A DNA stretch of 37,621 nt from CAZZGX01 sp964653715 (GCA_964653715.1 CAZZGX010000046.1:1-37621); one strand, 5' to 3'. Counted from the stretch's first letter, positions 18,701-25,340 are shown. Notes: a model not told the origin generated them from the sequence alone. Translations and numbers: made by a program.

Positions 18701-19136
18701 TGTATGGAGCTGCCATCGTAACATAGGCATTTTTAAAATCGAGCCAATAGCCCATCCGTTCGGTCATTCGCTCCCATTCGGCCTTGTAGAAAAAAATGTC
18801 TTCCCGCGCCGCCTCCACAAACGCTTTGATGCCGATTTTTTCTTCTATGTCGCGCTTTCGCTCAATGCCAAGTTTTTTCTCGGCTGCCATCTCCGTTGGA
18901 AGTCCGTGTGTATCCCAGCCCGCCCGCCGCTCAACCAAAAAACCTCGCATTGTCTTGTAGCGAGCAATTACATCCTTAAACGCGCGCGCTTCTACATGGT
19001 GGATACCCGGGGTACCATTGGCGTAGGGCGGACCTTCAAAAAAAACAAAGCGCTTGGCTTTCGAGCGCTTTTTAAGGCTTTTTTCGAAGATTTTTTTCTG
19101 GGCCCAGAATCCAAGGACCTCCTCTTCCGACCACAT
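15786..19136 (-). CDS. ileS: Isoleucyl-tRNA synthetase with an inserted histidine-phosphatase domain
   Basis: This 1116-aa IleRS has the type-2 class I signature GPPYANGTPGIHH (GIHH at 44-47 in the HIGH position), GWDTHGLP, the CP1 editing domain with TTTPWTLPAN (213-222) and GTGVVHIAPAFGEDD, the DVWFDSGAMPYAQ segment (about 693-705), KMSKS (770-774) and an anticodon-binding domain. Between the zinc-finger strand WRCDACK (445-450) and DLHRPYIDEI (665-674) lies an extra stretch of about 190 residues that is a phosphoglycerate-mutase/histidine-phosphatase domain: LVRHG (R476, H477), SSDLTRTKET (R529), LRDIHLGDFEG and VVGHGDP (H617). The domain appears catalytically complete and the reading frame is uninterrupted. 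Its role is unknown; hydrolysis of a phosphorylated metabolite or adenylate is speculation. The strong promoter predicts a leaderless mRNA. Confidence 0.95.
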   Translation of the reverse strand: MWSEEEVLGFWAQKKIFEKSLKKRSKAKRFVFFEGPPYANGTPGIHHVEARAFKDVIARYKTMRGFLVERRAGWDTHGLPTEMAAEKKLGIERKRDIEEKIGIKAFVEAAREDIFFYKAEWERMTERMGYWLDFKNAYVTMAAPYIESLWWIVKEFWNKKLLYEEYKVLPWCARCGTPLSSHELAQGYREITEESIYVRFHLKTRRASLLVWTTTPWTLPANVAAAVHPDRDYVTIDDKGDKLILERSLAKKLFPELEPLWEEKGKNLAGLEYEPLYRIRGLPYKVVTGNFVSDTDGTGVVHIAPAFGEDDMAMAKREDLPIFSPVDDEGKFTEAVPQWKGMFVKDADPLIIKDLDQKGLVWKRLLYTHDYPFCWRCDTPLLYFARLSWWVRMSKIRRDLVEANKKISWYPAHLKEGRFGQWIREAKDWAFSRERYWGTPLPIWRCDACKAIEVIGSLSELAGRARSAKNIYYLVRHGFAKTNFLGISYSLTKNDTYGLTPRGIKEVKAAAKKLSKQKIDLIISSDLTRTKETTQILSRALDVPVLYDEDLRDIHLGDFEGKPITEIMQWAAIVDRFSIPFSGNGGESWNDLKKRMYRVFQRFESLHAGKRIVVVGHGDPLWFLEGMIRGKLESGKEPTLAYLKNGDVHKMVASSLPRNDYGELDLHRPYIDEIAIHCRACGKLMTRVHDVIDVWFDSGAMPYAQWHYPFEHRERIDKKISYPADFIAEAVDQTRGWFYVLLAVSALLGKGTPYKNVMSLGHVLDKSGKKMSKSRGNVVDPKALFETYGADAVRWYFFTVNQPDDTKLFDEKGVEQAKRNFLDFLFNSLRFLELYGGAKSKTENSPHLLDRWIEAKLSELTLDMSRRMEQFDIVAAARLLENFVANDISRWYLRRSRERMKAGDGLATFKYVLGEVAKLAAPFVPFSSEMLYQGLGGREESVHLEAWPERTAPSKKLLKDMEEVRALAARGLELRSRSGIKVRQPLASFSVKKTGLVDDAYLAILRDELNVKKIIVNKKIASDQALDMEITPELRREGTARELIRQLQDMRKKAGLNPRDSVLVALEGEKLEEWEPMIAKGARVRKFVPPGTITNPDIKEKIQIDGASYLLELKKI
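17172..17741 (-). other. Histidine-phosphatase domain inserted in IleRS
   Basis: This segment encodes IleRS residues of about 466-655. It shows the RHG catalytic motif, a second arginine in SSDLTRTKET, an acidic loop LRDIHLGDFEG (Asp where many family members have Glu) and the second histidine in GHGDP. The surrounding IleRS sequence resumes without loss of conserved residues, so this is a domain insertion, not a replacement. Confidence 0.9.
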
Positions 19137-19142
19137 CTCTCT

Positions 19143-19170
19143 ATTATAGAGAACCGCGCGCGAATTTCAA
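19143..19170 (-). promoter_or_regulatory. Strong ileS promoter
   Basis: Minus-strand TTGAAA (19165-19170) and TATAAT (19143-19148) are 16 nt apart. The -10 box ends only 6 nt before the ileS ATG, so the A of the ATG is close to the expected +1 and the mRNA should be leaderless. The -10 lies inside a CTCTATAATAGAG palindrome. Confidence 0.75.
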
Positions 19171-19176
19171 TCGTGT

Positions 19177-19818
19177 TTAGTTCGGGGGTTGGGAAGGGTC
19201 AGTGGAAGAAATTGTAACGAATTGCATGATGTCACCTACGGCGATTTTGTTTGACACGTCCATGCCACTTACCACTTGGCCGAAGAGTGTATATTGGCCA
19301 TTCAAAAATTGCGAATCTTTCTTTACGATGAAAAATTGTGAATCGTTTGAAATCTTAATATCTTGCCCGCGAGCAACGCCGAGTGCGCCCACGACAAACG
19401 GCCGCGTATTTAATTCGGTTTCGATATTGCCTCCGCCCGTACCCCATATTTGCTTCTTGGAATCATCTCGGGAAAGCGGGTCGCCGCCCTGTATAACCCA
19501 ATCTTCAACGCGGTGGAATTTGAGACCGTTGAAATACCCCGACTTTGCCTTATCGACAAAATTGGCCACGGTTTTGGGCGCCGCCTTGGGATAAAGCTCC
19601 ATAATAATATTCCCTTTGGCTGTTTTAATTGTTGCCAAGTATTTTGCGCTTTCGTCTGTCGTACTGGGAAAGGTGTTTTGGCCCGAGTCGGGCGGAGGGG
19701 GTTGATTTTGATCCACGATAGTTTGCGTTTGCTTCCCTCCGGAAGATAGCCAGACGATTCCTCCGAAAACAAAAAGCAAAACGATTAATCCGATAATAAT
19801 AAATTTTGGGTCGTCCAT
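19177..19818 (-). CDS. Membrane-anchored cyclophilin-type peptidyl-prolyl isomerase
   Basis: This 213-aa protein has an N-terminal signal-anchor helix (about 6-25), a linker rich in Pro, Gln and Asp (to about residue 58), and a cyclophilin domain. Signatures include YLATIKTAKGNIIMELYP, KTVANFV, FHRVEDWVIQGGDPL, and the SNDSQFFIV and YTLFGQVVSGMDV strands. It should isomerise Xaa-Pro bonds in secreted or surface proteins outside the membrane, which fits the several Pro-rich surface proteins of this window. The start ATG 19818 is 13 nt from the argS stop; TGATACAGT upstream is a possible extended -10. No Shine-Dalgarno is present. Confidence 0.93.
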   Translation of the reverse strand: MDDPKFIIIGLIVLLFVFGGIVWLSSGGKQTQTIVDQNQPPPPDSGQNTFPSTTDESAKYLATIKTAKGNIIMELYPKAAPKTVANFVDKAKSGYFNGLKFHRVEDWVIQGGDPLSRDDSKKQIWGTGGGNIETELNTRPFVVGALGVARGQDIKISNDSQFFIVKKDSQFLNGQYTLFGQVVSGMDVSNKIAVGDIMQFVTISSTDPSQPPN

Positions 19819-19825
19819 AAAAAAT

Positions 19826-19834
19826 ACTGTATCA
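19826..19834 (-). promoter_or_regulatory. Possible extended -10 for the cyclophilin gene
   Basis: Minus-strand TGATACAGT overlaps the argS stop region and ends 7 nt before ATG 19818, which would give a leaderless transcript. The hexamer TACAGT matches TATAAT at 4 of 6 positions. Confidence 0.35.
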
Positions 19835-21412
19835 CATCCTCTCGGGAGCGGAAATGGCCATGAGGCGGAGAAGGTCAGCGAGTGTTTTTTTAGAGAGCTG
19901 TACCAGTCCTAGGCGCGCATACTCTATTTTTTTGTCTTTGCCTAGAACGGGGGTTGTTTCATAAAAATGAGTAAACGCGCGGGCAAGCTCGTAGGAAGCG
20001 CGCGTAAGACGCGAGACCTCGAGATCCTCCGTCGTATCTTCAACGACCTCTTGCTTCGACAAAATTTCCTTCAAAAGCTCGAACTCAGGCGTTGTATCAA
20101 GAAGCTCCCATTTGATTTTGTTGAGATGTGCCGGCGCGCGCGCTTTTTTTAAAATACTTGACGCGCGGGCATGGGCGTACTGGACATAATACACCGGATT
20201 TTTCTTTGAGCGCTCTTTTGCGAGTTCCAAATCAAATTGCATGCTGGATCGCGGGCTATATTGCAGCATAAAAAACCGAAACGCGTCCTTGCCTACCTCA
20301 CGAAGCACCTCGCCTGCCGTCACAAAATTGCCGCGGCGCTTGGACATGGTTACAATTTTTCCATCTTTCAGGAGATTCACCTGCCCGTGAACAACAATCT
20401 TAAATCGATCATTTGGAAACCCAAAAACATCGGCCACCGCGCGAAGCTTGGGAATATGCCCCTCGTGCCCTTCGCCCAAAATGTCCACCACGAGGTCGAA
20501 GTTTTTAAATTTTTCTTTGTGGTACGCAATATCGTTTGCGAAATACACAAGTGTCCCGTCGCTTTTGACCACCACTGACTCGCGTCCGCCCTTTCCGCTA
20601 AACCAAGTTGCCCCTTCTTTTTTAACGAGCAATCCTTTTTTTTTAAGCTCCGCTAAAACTGTTTTTGTTTTTGATTTCGCGAGTGTACTTTCTTTGGTAA
20701 TCCGGTCAAAACGAATCCCGAGCTTTTTTAAAACTGAAAAGTTTTCTTTGTAAAAACGCGTGAACGCAAAAGCTGCAAGTTTTTCTTTGCCCTTTGGATC
20801 TTTCAAAAACGCCCTGCTCGCCTTTCCTACGATTTCTTTTATATACTCGCCCTCATAAGCGTTTTCTGGCAATTCAGCGGGAATTTTTCGGGCGCGTAAA
20901 TACCAATACCAAAGAGAATCAGCGAACTTCCCAACCTGCGCCCCCGCGTCGTTGTGAAAATATTCGCGCGTGGTTTTGTAACCTGCCTCTGTGAGAAGGT
21001 CCGCAATTGTGTCACCAATGGGCCCGCCACGCGCGTTGCCGATGTGGAGTGGGCCTGTGGGATTAGCTGATATGAACTCTACGCTTGCTCTTCCTAGATT
21101 TTTCCGCTTTTTAGAAATTGTGAGATGCTGTGCGGCTTCGGCCACGAAATGAGCCGAAAGAAAAAAATTTAAAAATCCGGGAGGAGCCACCTCAATCGCG
21201 TAAAAAATATCCTGATGTTTTTCAAAAATCCGCCCGGCGAGATCCTCGGCAATTTTGAGCGGCGCGCGGCCATCTTTTTTTGTGAGCAAAAAAGCGATGT
21301 TTGAGGAATAGTCTCCGCGGCCAGCCACTTCTTGGCGCTCAACGGAAAACGAAATCTCCGGAGCCTCGGCCCGAATAATTTCTTTGATTTGTTTTTTAAT
21401 ATTCGCCTCCAT
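19832..21412 (-). CDS. argS: Arginyl-tRNA synthetase
   Basis: ArgRS (526 aa) charges tRNA-Arg. It has the N-terminal Add-1 tRNA-recognition domain (residues 1 to about 100, including GDYSSNIAF), the class I motif HIGN (123-126) in SANPTGPLHIGNARGG, FHNDAGAQV, the degenerate KMSKS-like VTMSKRRG (354-361), and a DALR anticodon-binding domain with VQYAHARASSILKK and the C-terminal ARLGLVQLSKKTLADLLRLMAI. The length is slightly below the usual 550-580. It is divergent from smpB across a 69-nt gap (21413-21481). No convincing Shine-Dalgarno precedes ATG 21412. Confidence 0.96.
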   Translation of the reverse strand: MEANIKKQIKEIIRAEAPEISFSVERQEVAGRGDYSSNIAFLLTKKDGRAPLKIAEDLAGRIFEKHQDIFYAIEVAPPGFLNFFLSAHFVAEAAQHLTISKKRKNLGRASVEFISANPTGPLHIGNARGGPIGDTIADLLTEAGYKTTREYFHNDAGAQVGKFADSLWYWYLRARKIPAELPENAYEGEYIKEIVGKASRAFLKDPKGKEKLAAFAFTRFYKENFSVLKKLGIRFDRITKESTLAKSKTKTVLAELKKKGLLVKKEGATWFSGKGGRESVVVKSDGTLVYFANDIAYHKEKFKNFDLVVDILGEGHEGHIPKLRAVADVFGFPNDRFKIVVHGQVNLLKDGKIVTMSKRRGNFVTAGEVLREVGKDAFRFFMLQYSPRSSMQFDLELAKERSKKNPVYYVQYAHARASSILKKARAPAHLNKIKWELLDTTPEFELLKEILSKQEVVEDTTEDLEVSRLTRASYELARAFTHFYETTPVLGKDKKIEYARLGLVQLSKKTLADLLRLMAISAPERM

Positions 21413-21456
21413 ACGCGCGATATTTAATAAGACTACTCTAACCTAAAATTGGCGGC

Positions 21457-21462
21457 TATACT
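21457..21462 (+). promoter_or_regulatory. -10 box upstream of smpB
   Basis: TATACT ends 19 nt before the smpB ATG (21482), in the argS/smpB divergent gap. No consensus -35 is seen. The predicted leader is about 12 nt and lacks a Shine-Dalgarno. Confidence 0.4.
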
Positions 21463-21481
21463 ACAGATACAGCACTATTAT

Positions 21482-21922
21482 ATGCTTACTGAAAACAAAA
21501 AAGCACATTTTGACTATGAAATTCTCGAAACATTTGAGGCGGGCATCGAGCTTTTTGGTTTTGAAGTAAAATCGGCAAGAGCTCATAATGCGCGCCTTGC
21601 GGGCGCTCGCGTTCTTATCCGCGGCGCTGAGGCCTACCTCGTGGGCGCTGCAATCGCTCCATATCAACCAGGCAATACGCCGAAAGAATATGAGCCCGAT
21701 CGGACGCGCAAACTCCTTCTCCATAAAAAGGAAATAGCATATCTTGCGGGTAAATCGCGAGAGCCGGGGTTGACATTGATCCCTATTAAGTTGTATAATA
21801 AAGGCCGTAAAGTGAAGCTCGAATTTGGGGTTGCGCGTGCGAAGAAAAAAAGCGACAAGCGTGAGGTGATTAAAAAACGCGAAGCGAAACGCAAAATCGA
21901 ACGCGAGCTCAAAAATCTGTAA
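21482..21922 (+). CDS. smpB: SsrA-binding protein SmpB
   Basis: SmpB binds the tRNA-like domain of tmRNA and brings it to stalled ribosomes for trans-translation. The 146-aa product has the family landmarks: N-terminal ENKKAHFDYEI, GIELFGFEVKSAR, LAGARVLIRGAEAYLVGA, and a basic C-terminal tail (KREVIKKREAKRKIEREL) that threads into the empty mRNA channel. I chose ATG 21482 because the frame from 21449 adds 11 residues not found in the family and starts before the -10 box. The tmRNA gene follows 44 nt downstream on the same strand, the classic smpB-ssrA pair. Confidence 0.96.
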   Translation: MLTENKKAHFDYEILETFEAGIELFGFEVKSARAHNARLAGARVLIRGAEAYLVGAAIAPYQPGNTPKEYEPDRTRKLLLHKKEIAYLAGKSREPGLTLIPIKLYNKGRKVKLEFGVARAKKKSDKREVIKKREAKRKIERELKNL

Positions 21923-21966
21923 CCTCGTTTCTCCAAAATATCCCGATCCCTCACTTGGTATATTTC

Positions 21967-22319
21967 GGGGACGCAAGGCCTCGACGGAGACCGTGTTCAC
22001 ATTGAAAATCAGGCAAGAGTTGCGGGCGTCTCTTTCAAAACTGCCCGCATCAAATAAGTGCAAACTTATTTAACCGCCAACCGGCGATGGCATTTGCCTA
22101 ACCGGTAGCGTATTCTTCTGGCCACTGTGCCGGAAGACATCGGCCCGCAACAGTTCGATGAGCGGATCGCCGGTGTTATAATTTCGAACTAGCTTTTTGC
22201 AATGTTCGATAGCAAAAAGCGAAATATGTCGAACACTCCTTAAGATTCGTCTTGAGTACGCCTGTACAAATTTTCTTTGGGTTCGTCTCCACACGGGAGT
22301 TCGATTCTCCCCGTCTCCA
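21967..22319 (+). ncRNA. ssrA: Transfer-messenger RNA (tmRNA)
   Basis: tmRNA rescues stalled ribosomes by acting first as an alanyl-tRNA and then as an mRNA. The 5' end GGGGACG (21967-21973) pairs with CGTCTCC (22312-22318), including the G3-U wobble that identifies an alanine acceptor. Helix P2 is GGAGAC near 21985 with GTCTCC near 22286. The T arm is GGGAG-TTCGATT-CTCCC. The discriminator is A22319, and CCA is not encoded. A 7-bp TGCGGGC/GCCCGCA helix (about 22021-22049) precedes the tag frame. The resume codon is GCA at 22060; the tag reads ANLFNRQPAMAFA and ends with TAA at 22099. smpB lies directly upstream. Confidence 0.96.
22060..22101 (+). other. tmRNA proteolysis-tag reading frame
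   Basis: GCA AAC TTA TTT starts a 13-codon frame inside the tmRNA, closed by TAA at 22099-22101. The peptide ANLFNRQPAMAFA starts with Ala-Asn as most tags do and ends in a small hydrophobic AFA in place of the common LAA. The frame was chosen by position after the first pseudoknot and by the AATAAGT sequence before GCA. Confidence 0.85.
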
Positions 22320-22320
22320 C

Positions 22321-22373
22321 AAATTCGGCAAAAAATAGCACTCACGAAAGTGCTATTTTTGTTTGCCGAATTT
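22321..22373 (+). terminator. Large terminator hairpin after tmRNA
   Basis: AAAAATAGCACT (22331-22342) pairs with AGTGCTATTTTT (22349-22360) around CACGAA, followed by GTTT. An outer 10-bp arm, AAATTCGGCA (22321-22330) with TGCCGAATTT (22364-22373), extends the stem, so the whole element is about 22 bp with a 3-nt bulge. It begins two bases after the tmRNA 3' end. Confidence 0.88.
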
Positions 22374-22476
22374 AGTGCCCCGAGGAGTAAACCGACGAGG
22401 GACTTTCTTTTGAAAAAGCTGAATTTGATAATAGCATCTAAGGGTGCTATTCTTGTTCTAGAAAAGGAGACATCTC

Positions 22477-22716
22477 ATGGACGACACCGATGAAGCCAAT
22501 CGAATGGTAGGAAAACTCCTAGCTGAAACGGATTCCATCGAAGAGAGAGCGCCGGGACCCTACGGCTACGAGAAGGTCGAAACGAAGGAGTACAAGCGTG
22601 GTTTCTACTTCCGAATCTTTGATGCCGATGATAATGCAATAGCTTCATGCTCGTGGGAAGGACACGCGAAACTCATTGTGCGTCTTATGAATCGCGGCCT
22701 CTCGGTGACTCCCTAG
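22477..22716 (+). CDS. Hypothetical 79-aa protein
   Basis: I do not recognise this protein. It is acidic at the N-terminus (MDDTDEANRM), has a predicted beta region (YKRGFYFRIFDADDNAIASC), then an amphipathic helix (HAKLIVRLMNRG), and no membrane segment or signal. Coding support is good: AGGAG at 22465-22469, 7 nt before ATG 22477, a normal stop, and a terminator 44 nt after it. A small hairpin (ATAGCA/TGCTAT, 22431-22450) lies in the leader. It is a single-gene unit between the tmRNA terminator and the convergent PAP2 gene. The 157 nt between tmRNA and this gene hold only the tmRNA terminator and this leader. Confidence 0.7.
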   Translation: MDDTDEANRMVGKLLAETDSIEERAPGPYGYEKVETKEYKRGFYFRIFDADDNAIASCSWEGHAKLIVRLMNRGLSVTP

Positions 22717-22759
22717 CGCAGCCCACAAATCCTGATGGAGTCCGAACCTCATTCGCCCA

Positions 22760-22795
22760 AGCTCTATGCAGCGTCATAGGGCTTTTTTCTTTTTT
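22760..22795 (+). terminator. Rho-independent terminator after the 79-aa gene
   Basis: AGCTCTATG (22760-22768) pairs with CATAGGGCT (22775-22783; one G-U pair) around CAGCGT, followed by TTTTTTCTTTTTT. It ends the plus-strand unit of the 79-aa gene. Confidence 0.85.
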
Positions 22796-22810
22796 AGAAA
22801 AGTTTTACAA

Positions 22811-22837
22811 AACAAAAAAAGACGGCGCGAGGCCGCC
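22811..22837 (-). terminator. Probable terminator of the PAP2 gene
   Basis: On the minus strand GGCGGC (22832-22837) pairs with GCCGTC (22821-22826; one G-U pair) around a 5-nt loop and is followed by TTTTTTTGTT. It lies 84 nt past the PAP2 stop. The 84 nt between (22838-22920) show no other feature. Confidence 0.65.
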
Positions 22838-22920
22838 ATACTTCCAAAAACTCAACTCCGTCAAAGACCTATATCCAACCGCATTGAAACATATCGAATT
22901 TGTCTGCACAAGCTTTTCAA

Positions 22921-23451
22921 TTAAATGACCCCTGCAATTCTTTTTTTGAAAAGCAAGAAAAGCCACGCGGCGACAACCCCTACAATCAAACCCCCGAATA
23001 TGTCCGAGGGATAATGAACACCTGCCGCCACGCGTGCCGCGGACACCAAAACTCCGAGAACAAAAAACGAAACCCCCCAGCGTTTATCGTAGGCAAAAAG
23101 AACGATGGCTGCAGCGAAGAAAAAAGATGCATGCCCTGATGGAAATGAATATGCCGAGTCCCTAAGAAGTTGATGGACCTCTTGCAGCACGAGAAAGGGG
23201 CGCGGGCGGTGGTAAAAAAATCTGATAACGGGCACAAAAATGAGCCTCGCCATGCCTCCTGCAAGAAATGCCGCCCAAAGCATCTTGCGCCGCCTAGGAA
23301 AAAAAACAATCCCTGCTAAGAAAAATGCGACGACGATATATGTTACATACTCTCCAAAAAAAATAATCCACCATGCGAACAGGGGATTTGCCGCAAATCC
23401 GTTTGTGTACATAAAAAGTGTAAAATCCAAACTGCGGATTGCCGAGATCAT
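22921..23451 (-). CDS. PAP2-family membrane phosphatase (undecaprenyl-diphosphatase-like)
   Basis: This 176-aa integral membrane phosphatase has five to six hydrophobic segments. The three-part PAP2 motif is complete: RFFYHRPRPF (about 77-86), YSFPSGHAS (His107), and ARVAAGVHYPSDIFGG (R140, H146, D150). Small bacterial PAP2 proteins of this shape, such as BcrC, usually hydrolyse undecaprenyl pyrophosphate to recycle the cell-wall lipid carrier, but phosphatidate or other lipid phosphates are possible. Start ATG 23451 faces infC across a 102-nt gap (23452-23553) that contains the infC promoter. No Shine-Dalgarno was seen. Confidence 0.9.
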   Translation of the reverse strand: MISAIRSLDFTLFMYTNGFAANPLFAWWIIFFGEYVTYIVVAFFLAGIVFFPRRRKMLWAAFLAGGMARLIFVPVIRFFYHRPRPFLVLQEVHQLLRDSAYSFPSGHASFFFAAAIVLFAYDKRWGVSFFVLGVLVSAARVAAGVHYPSDIFGGLIVGVVAAWLFLLFKKRIAGVI

Positions 23452-23516
23452 ACCGAAGTGTAAATTTTCATCCTAGTTCTTTGCATGTTTCTATTGTAAC
23501 ATAGGAAAGTTCTGGG

Positions 23517-23545
23517 TTGACACGTGGCATTCGCACGTATACACT
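23517..23545 (+). promoter_or_regulatory. infC operon promoter
   Basis: TTGACA (23517-23522) is a perfect -35 box, and TACACT (23540-23545) follows at exactly 17 nt. The expected +1 is near 23552, one or two bases before the TTG start of infC, so the transcript should be leaderless. An alternative -10, TATACA (23538-23543), has 15-nt spacing. Confidence 0.75.
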
Positions 23546-23553
23546 AAAAAACA

Positions 23554-24189
23554 TTGATACCAAGACCGCGATTTAATAGCGCCATCCAAGCTCCGGAACT
23601 CCGCGTCATCAGCCCAGAGGGAGAAAATTTAGGGATACTATCTCGCGAAGAAGCGCTGCGGCTCGCAAGTGATGCGGGGCTCGATCTGATCGAGATCTCA
23701 CCTACCGCTCGCCCCCCCGTTGTACGGATTATGGATCGGGGTAAGTATCAATACCAGCTTGAAAAAGAAGTCAGAAAATCGCGCAAGAAATCTAAAGAAA
23801 TCGAAATCCGTGGCATTCGCGCGCGCCTTGGGACCAGCGCGCATGATCTCGTCTTAAAAGCAAAGAAAGCAGAAGAGTTTTTGGCGGAAGGAAACCGAGT
23901 ACAAATCCAATTGACTCTTCGCGGACGCGAGAAGTATCTCGATCAAAAATTTATCAGCGAGCGATTGCAAAAAATCCTCGAGGCCATCACTGCCCCGTTT
24001 AAGGTAGCTGAAGGCCCAAAAAAAGGCCCGCGGGGGCTTCTCATTACCATAGAACCAGACCATGGCAAAAACAAACAAATCGGTGGAGAAAAGAATCAGG
24101 GTGACCAAAACCGGAAAGATTCTAAAACGCTCCCCACACCAAAACCACTTCAGCGCAAAACAACGCCGGATCAAACAACTTCATCGTAA
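23554..24189 (+). CDS. infC: Translation initiation factor IF-3
   Basis: IF3 binds the 30S subunit, prevents premature 50S joining and checks initiator tRNA and start codon. The N domain is clear (AIQAPELRVISPEGENLGILSREEAL split at about residues 11-34, DLIEISPTARPPVVRIMDRGKYQY), followed by the linker helix and the C domain ending GPRGLLITIEP at about residue 168. The start is TTG 23554; an ATT at 23553 is out of frame. A rare start codon fits the family, since E. coli infC uses AUU for self-regulation. Residues 170-211 form a Lys/Thr/Pro/Gln-rich tail encoded entirely within rpmI in another frame. The gene heads the conserved infC-rpmI-rplT operon. Confidence 0.94.
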   Translation: MIPRPRFNSAIQAPELRVISPEGENLGILSREEALRLASDAGLDLIEISPTARPPVVRIMDRGKYQYQLEKEVRKSRKKSKEIEIRGIRARLGTSAHDLVLKAKKAEEFLAEGNRVQIQLTLRGREKYLDQKFISERLQKILEAITAPFKVAEGPKKGPRGLLITIEPDHGKNKQIGGEKNQGDQNRKDSKTLPTPKPLQRKTTPDQTTSS

Positions 24190-24250
24190 AGGATGGAAAG
24201 AGTTTTTATTGGGAAAAATCATTAAAAACCGCTATCTGCCCAATTCATGA
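24062..24250 (+). CDS. rpmI: 50S ribosomal protein bL35
   Basis: This is a 62-aa basic protein of bL35 type: an N-terminal KTNKSVEKRIRVTKTGKI segment, then RSPHQNHFSAKQRRIKQLHRKG. The length agrees with the family (about 64). It is encoded between infC and rplT as in most bacteria. ATG 24062 lies 128 nt inside the infC frame, with no Shine-Dalgarno, so initiation probably depends on ribosomes translating infC. The stop overlaps the rplT start by 4 nt. The C-terminal part (WKEFLLGKIIKNRYLPNS) is less typical than the N-terminal half. Confidence 0.93.
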   Translation: MAKTNKSVEKRIRVTKTGKILKRSPHQNHFSAKQRRIKQLHRKGWKEFLLGKIIKNRYLPNS

Positions 24251-24591
24251 CTCGGGTTAAACGCGGTACAACGTCGCTCAAGCGGCGGCGCAATATTTTA
24301 AAAAAAACGAAAGGATTTCGTTGGCAACGCTCGAAGAAGGAACGCGCAGCCCGCGAAGCGCTTCTGCACGCCTATACGCATTCGTTTCATGATCGCAGGA
24401 AAAAGAAGGGGGACTTTCGCACGCTCTGGAATATTAAAATCAACGCGGGCGCCCGCGCCTCCGGAGTTTCATACAGTAAGCTCATCGACCAGTTAAAAAA
24501 GGCGAACATCAAACTCGATCGAAAAATCCTCGCAACACTCGCTGAACATCATCCGAAGGTTTTTGAGGGCGTGATGAAAGAAGCAATGTGA
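24247..24591 (+). CDS. rplT: 50S ribosomal protein bL20
   Basis: bL20 is an early-assembly 23S rRNA-binding protein. The 114-aa length is standard and the family pattern is clear: RVKRGTTSLKRRRNILKKTKGF, then the R-rich helix, DRRKKKGDFRTLWNIKINAGAR, and LDRKILATLAEHHPKVFEGV. ATG 24247 overlaps the rpmI TGA by 4 nt. In E. coli and Bacillus this operon is feedback-controlled by bL20 or at the leader; the near-absent leader here argues against leader attenuation. The stop is only 5 nt from the stop of the convergent ZIP gene, with no clear terminator between. Confidence 0.97.
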   Translation: MTRVKRGTTSLKRRRNILKKTKGFRWQRSKKERAAREALLHAYTHSFHDRRKKKGDFRTLWNIKINAGARASGVSYSKLIDQLKKANIKLDRKILATLAEHHPKVFEGVMKEAM

Positions 24592-24596
24592 GTTTT

Positions 24597-25340
24597 TTAT
24601 TCAGGTAAAAGCACTCCGAGCAAGTACACAACGGCGATGCCGCCCAAAATGAGCGCGAGTTGCGCGAGTGAAGAGGCAGAACGATGCTTGTGTCGTAATT
24701 CGGGGATGAGGTCGGAGGCGGCAAGATAGAGAAAATTGCCCGCAACTATTCCAAGCAGATAACCAAGATAGTTTTCGGAAAAAGTAAGCGCATATCCGAC
24801 AAGCGCACCGGCCAAAGTCGTGAGCGAAACAAGTACGTTGTATATGAGCGCTTTTTGTTTTGAAAAACCGCTGTGTATCATCAGCACAAAATCACTCACT
24901 TCCTGGGGGATTTCGTGCAGTAAAATTGCGGCTGTGGTAAGAATCCCCAATGAATAACTCGCACCAAAAGCAAGCGCGATGATCACGCCGTCTACAAAAT
25001 TGTGGAGTGCATCTCCCGCCGAGATCAGATATCCGACCGAGGACGACGTCTCAACTTCTTCTTCGTGATAATGATACCACGACAAAAACATTTCAAACAC
25101 GAAAAATAAAAGAAATCCACCCAGCGTCCACGGCATCGCACTTTGTACCCCGATGAGATCAATGCTCTCGGGTAGCACATCAAAAAATACAACAGCAAGA
25201 AGCGCCCCTACCGCAAAACTGATAAACCAGTGTACGAAGCGCCGCACGCGGTGTTCATTTAAAATAACGGCTACGCTCGCAAAGAACGAGACTAAAGATT
25301 CAGCAATGCTCGCGATAATAATTGCAACCAAAAGATTCAT
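24597..25340 (-). CDS. ZIP family divalent metal transporter
   Basis: This 247-aa protein has eight predicted transmembrane helices. Metal-site motifs in helices 4 and 5 are present: DALHNFVDG (H113, N114, D117) and LHEIPQE (H142, E143). The loop between helices 3 and 4 has a metal-binding HYHEEE cluster (about 90-95). ZIP proteins import Zn2+, Fe2+ or Mn2+ into the cytoplasm; specificity cannot be read. ATG 25340 overlaps the Nudix stop by 4 nt, so the two are co-translated. It is convergent with rplT. Confidence 0.93.
   Translation of the reverse strand: MNLLVAIIIASIAESLVSFFASVAVILNEHRVRRFVHWFISFAVGALLAVVFFDVLPESIDLIGVQSAMPWTLGGFLLFFVFEMFLSWYHYHEEEVETSSSVGYLISAGDALHNFVDGVIIALAFGASYSLGILTTAAILLHEIPQEVSDFVLMIHSGFSKQKALIYNVLVSLTTLAGALVGYALTFSENYLGYLLGIVAGNFLYLAASDLIPELRHKHRSASSLAQLALILGGIAVVYLLGVLLPE

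Noticed and set aside
21956..21964. TGGTATATT just upstream of the tmRNA as a promoter
   Set aside because: It ends 2 nt before the mature 5' end, so its expected start would cut off the acceptor stem. tmRNA is more likely transcribed from the smpB promoter and processed.
22070..22493. Open frames on both strands across the tmRNA gene
   Set aside because: They are shadows of ssrA; the tRNA-like ends, tag frame and terminator explain the sequence.
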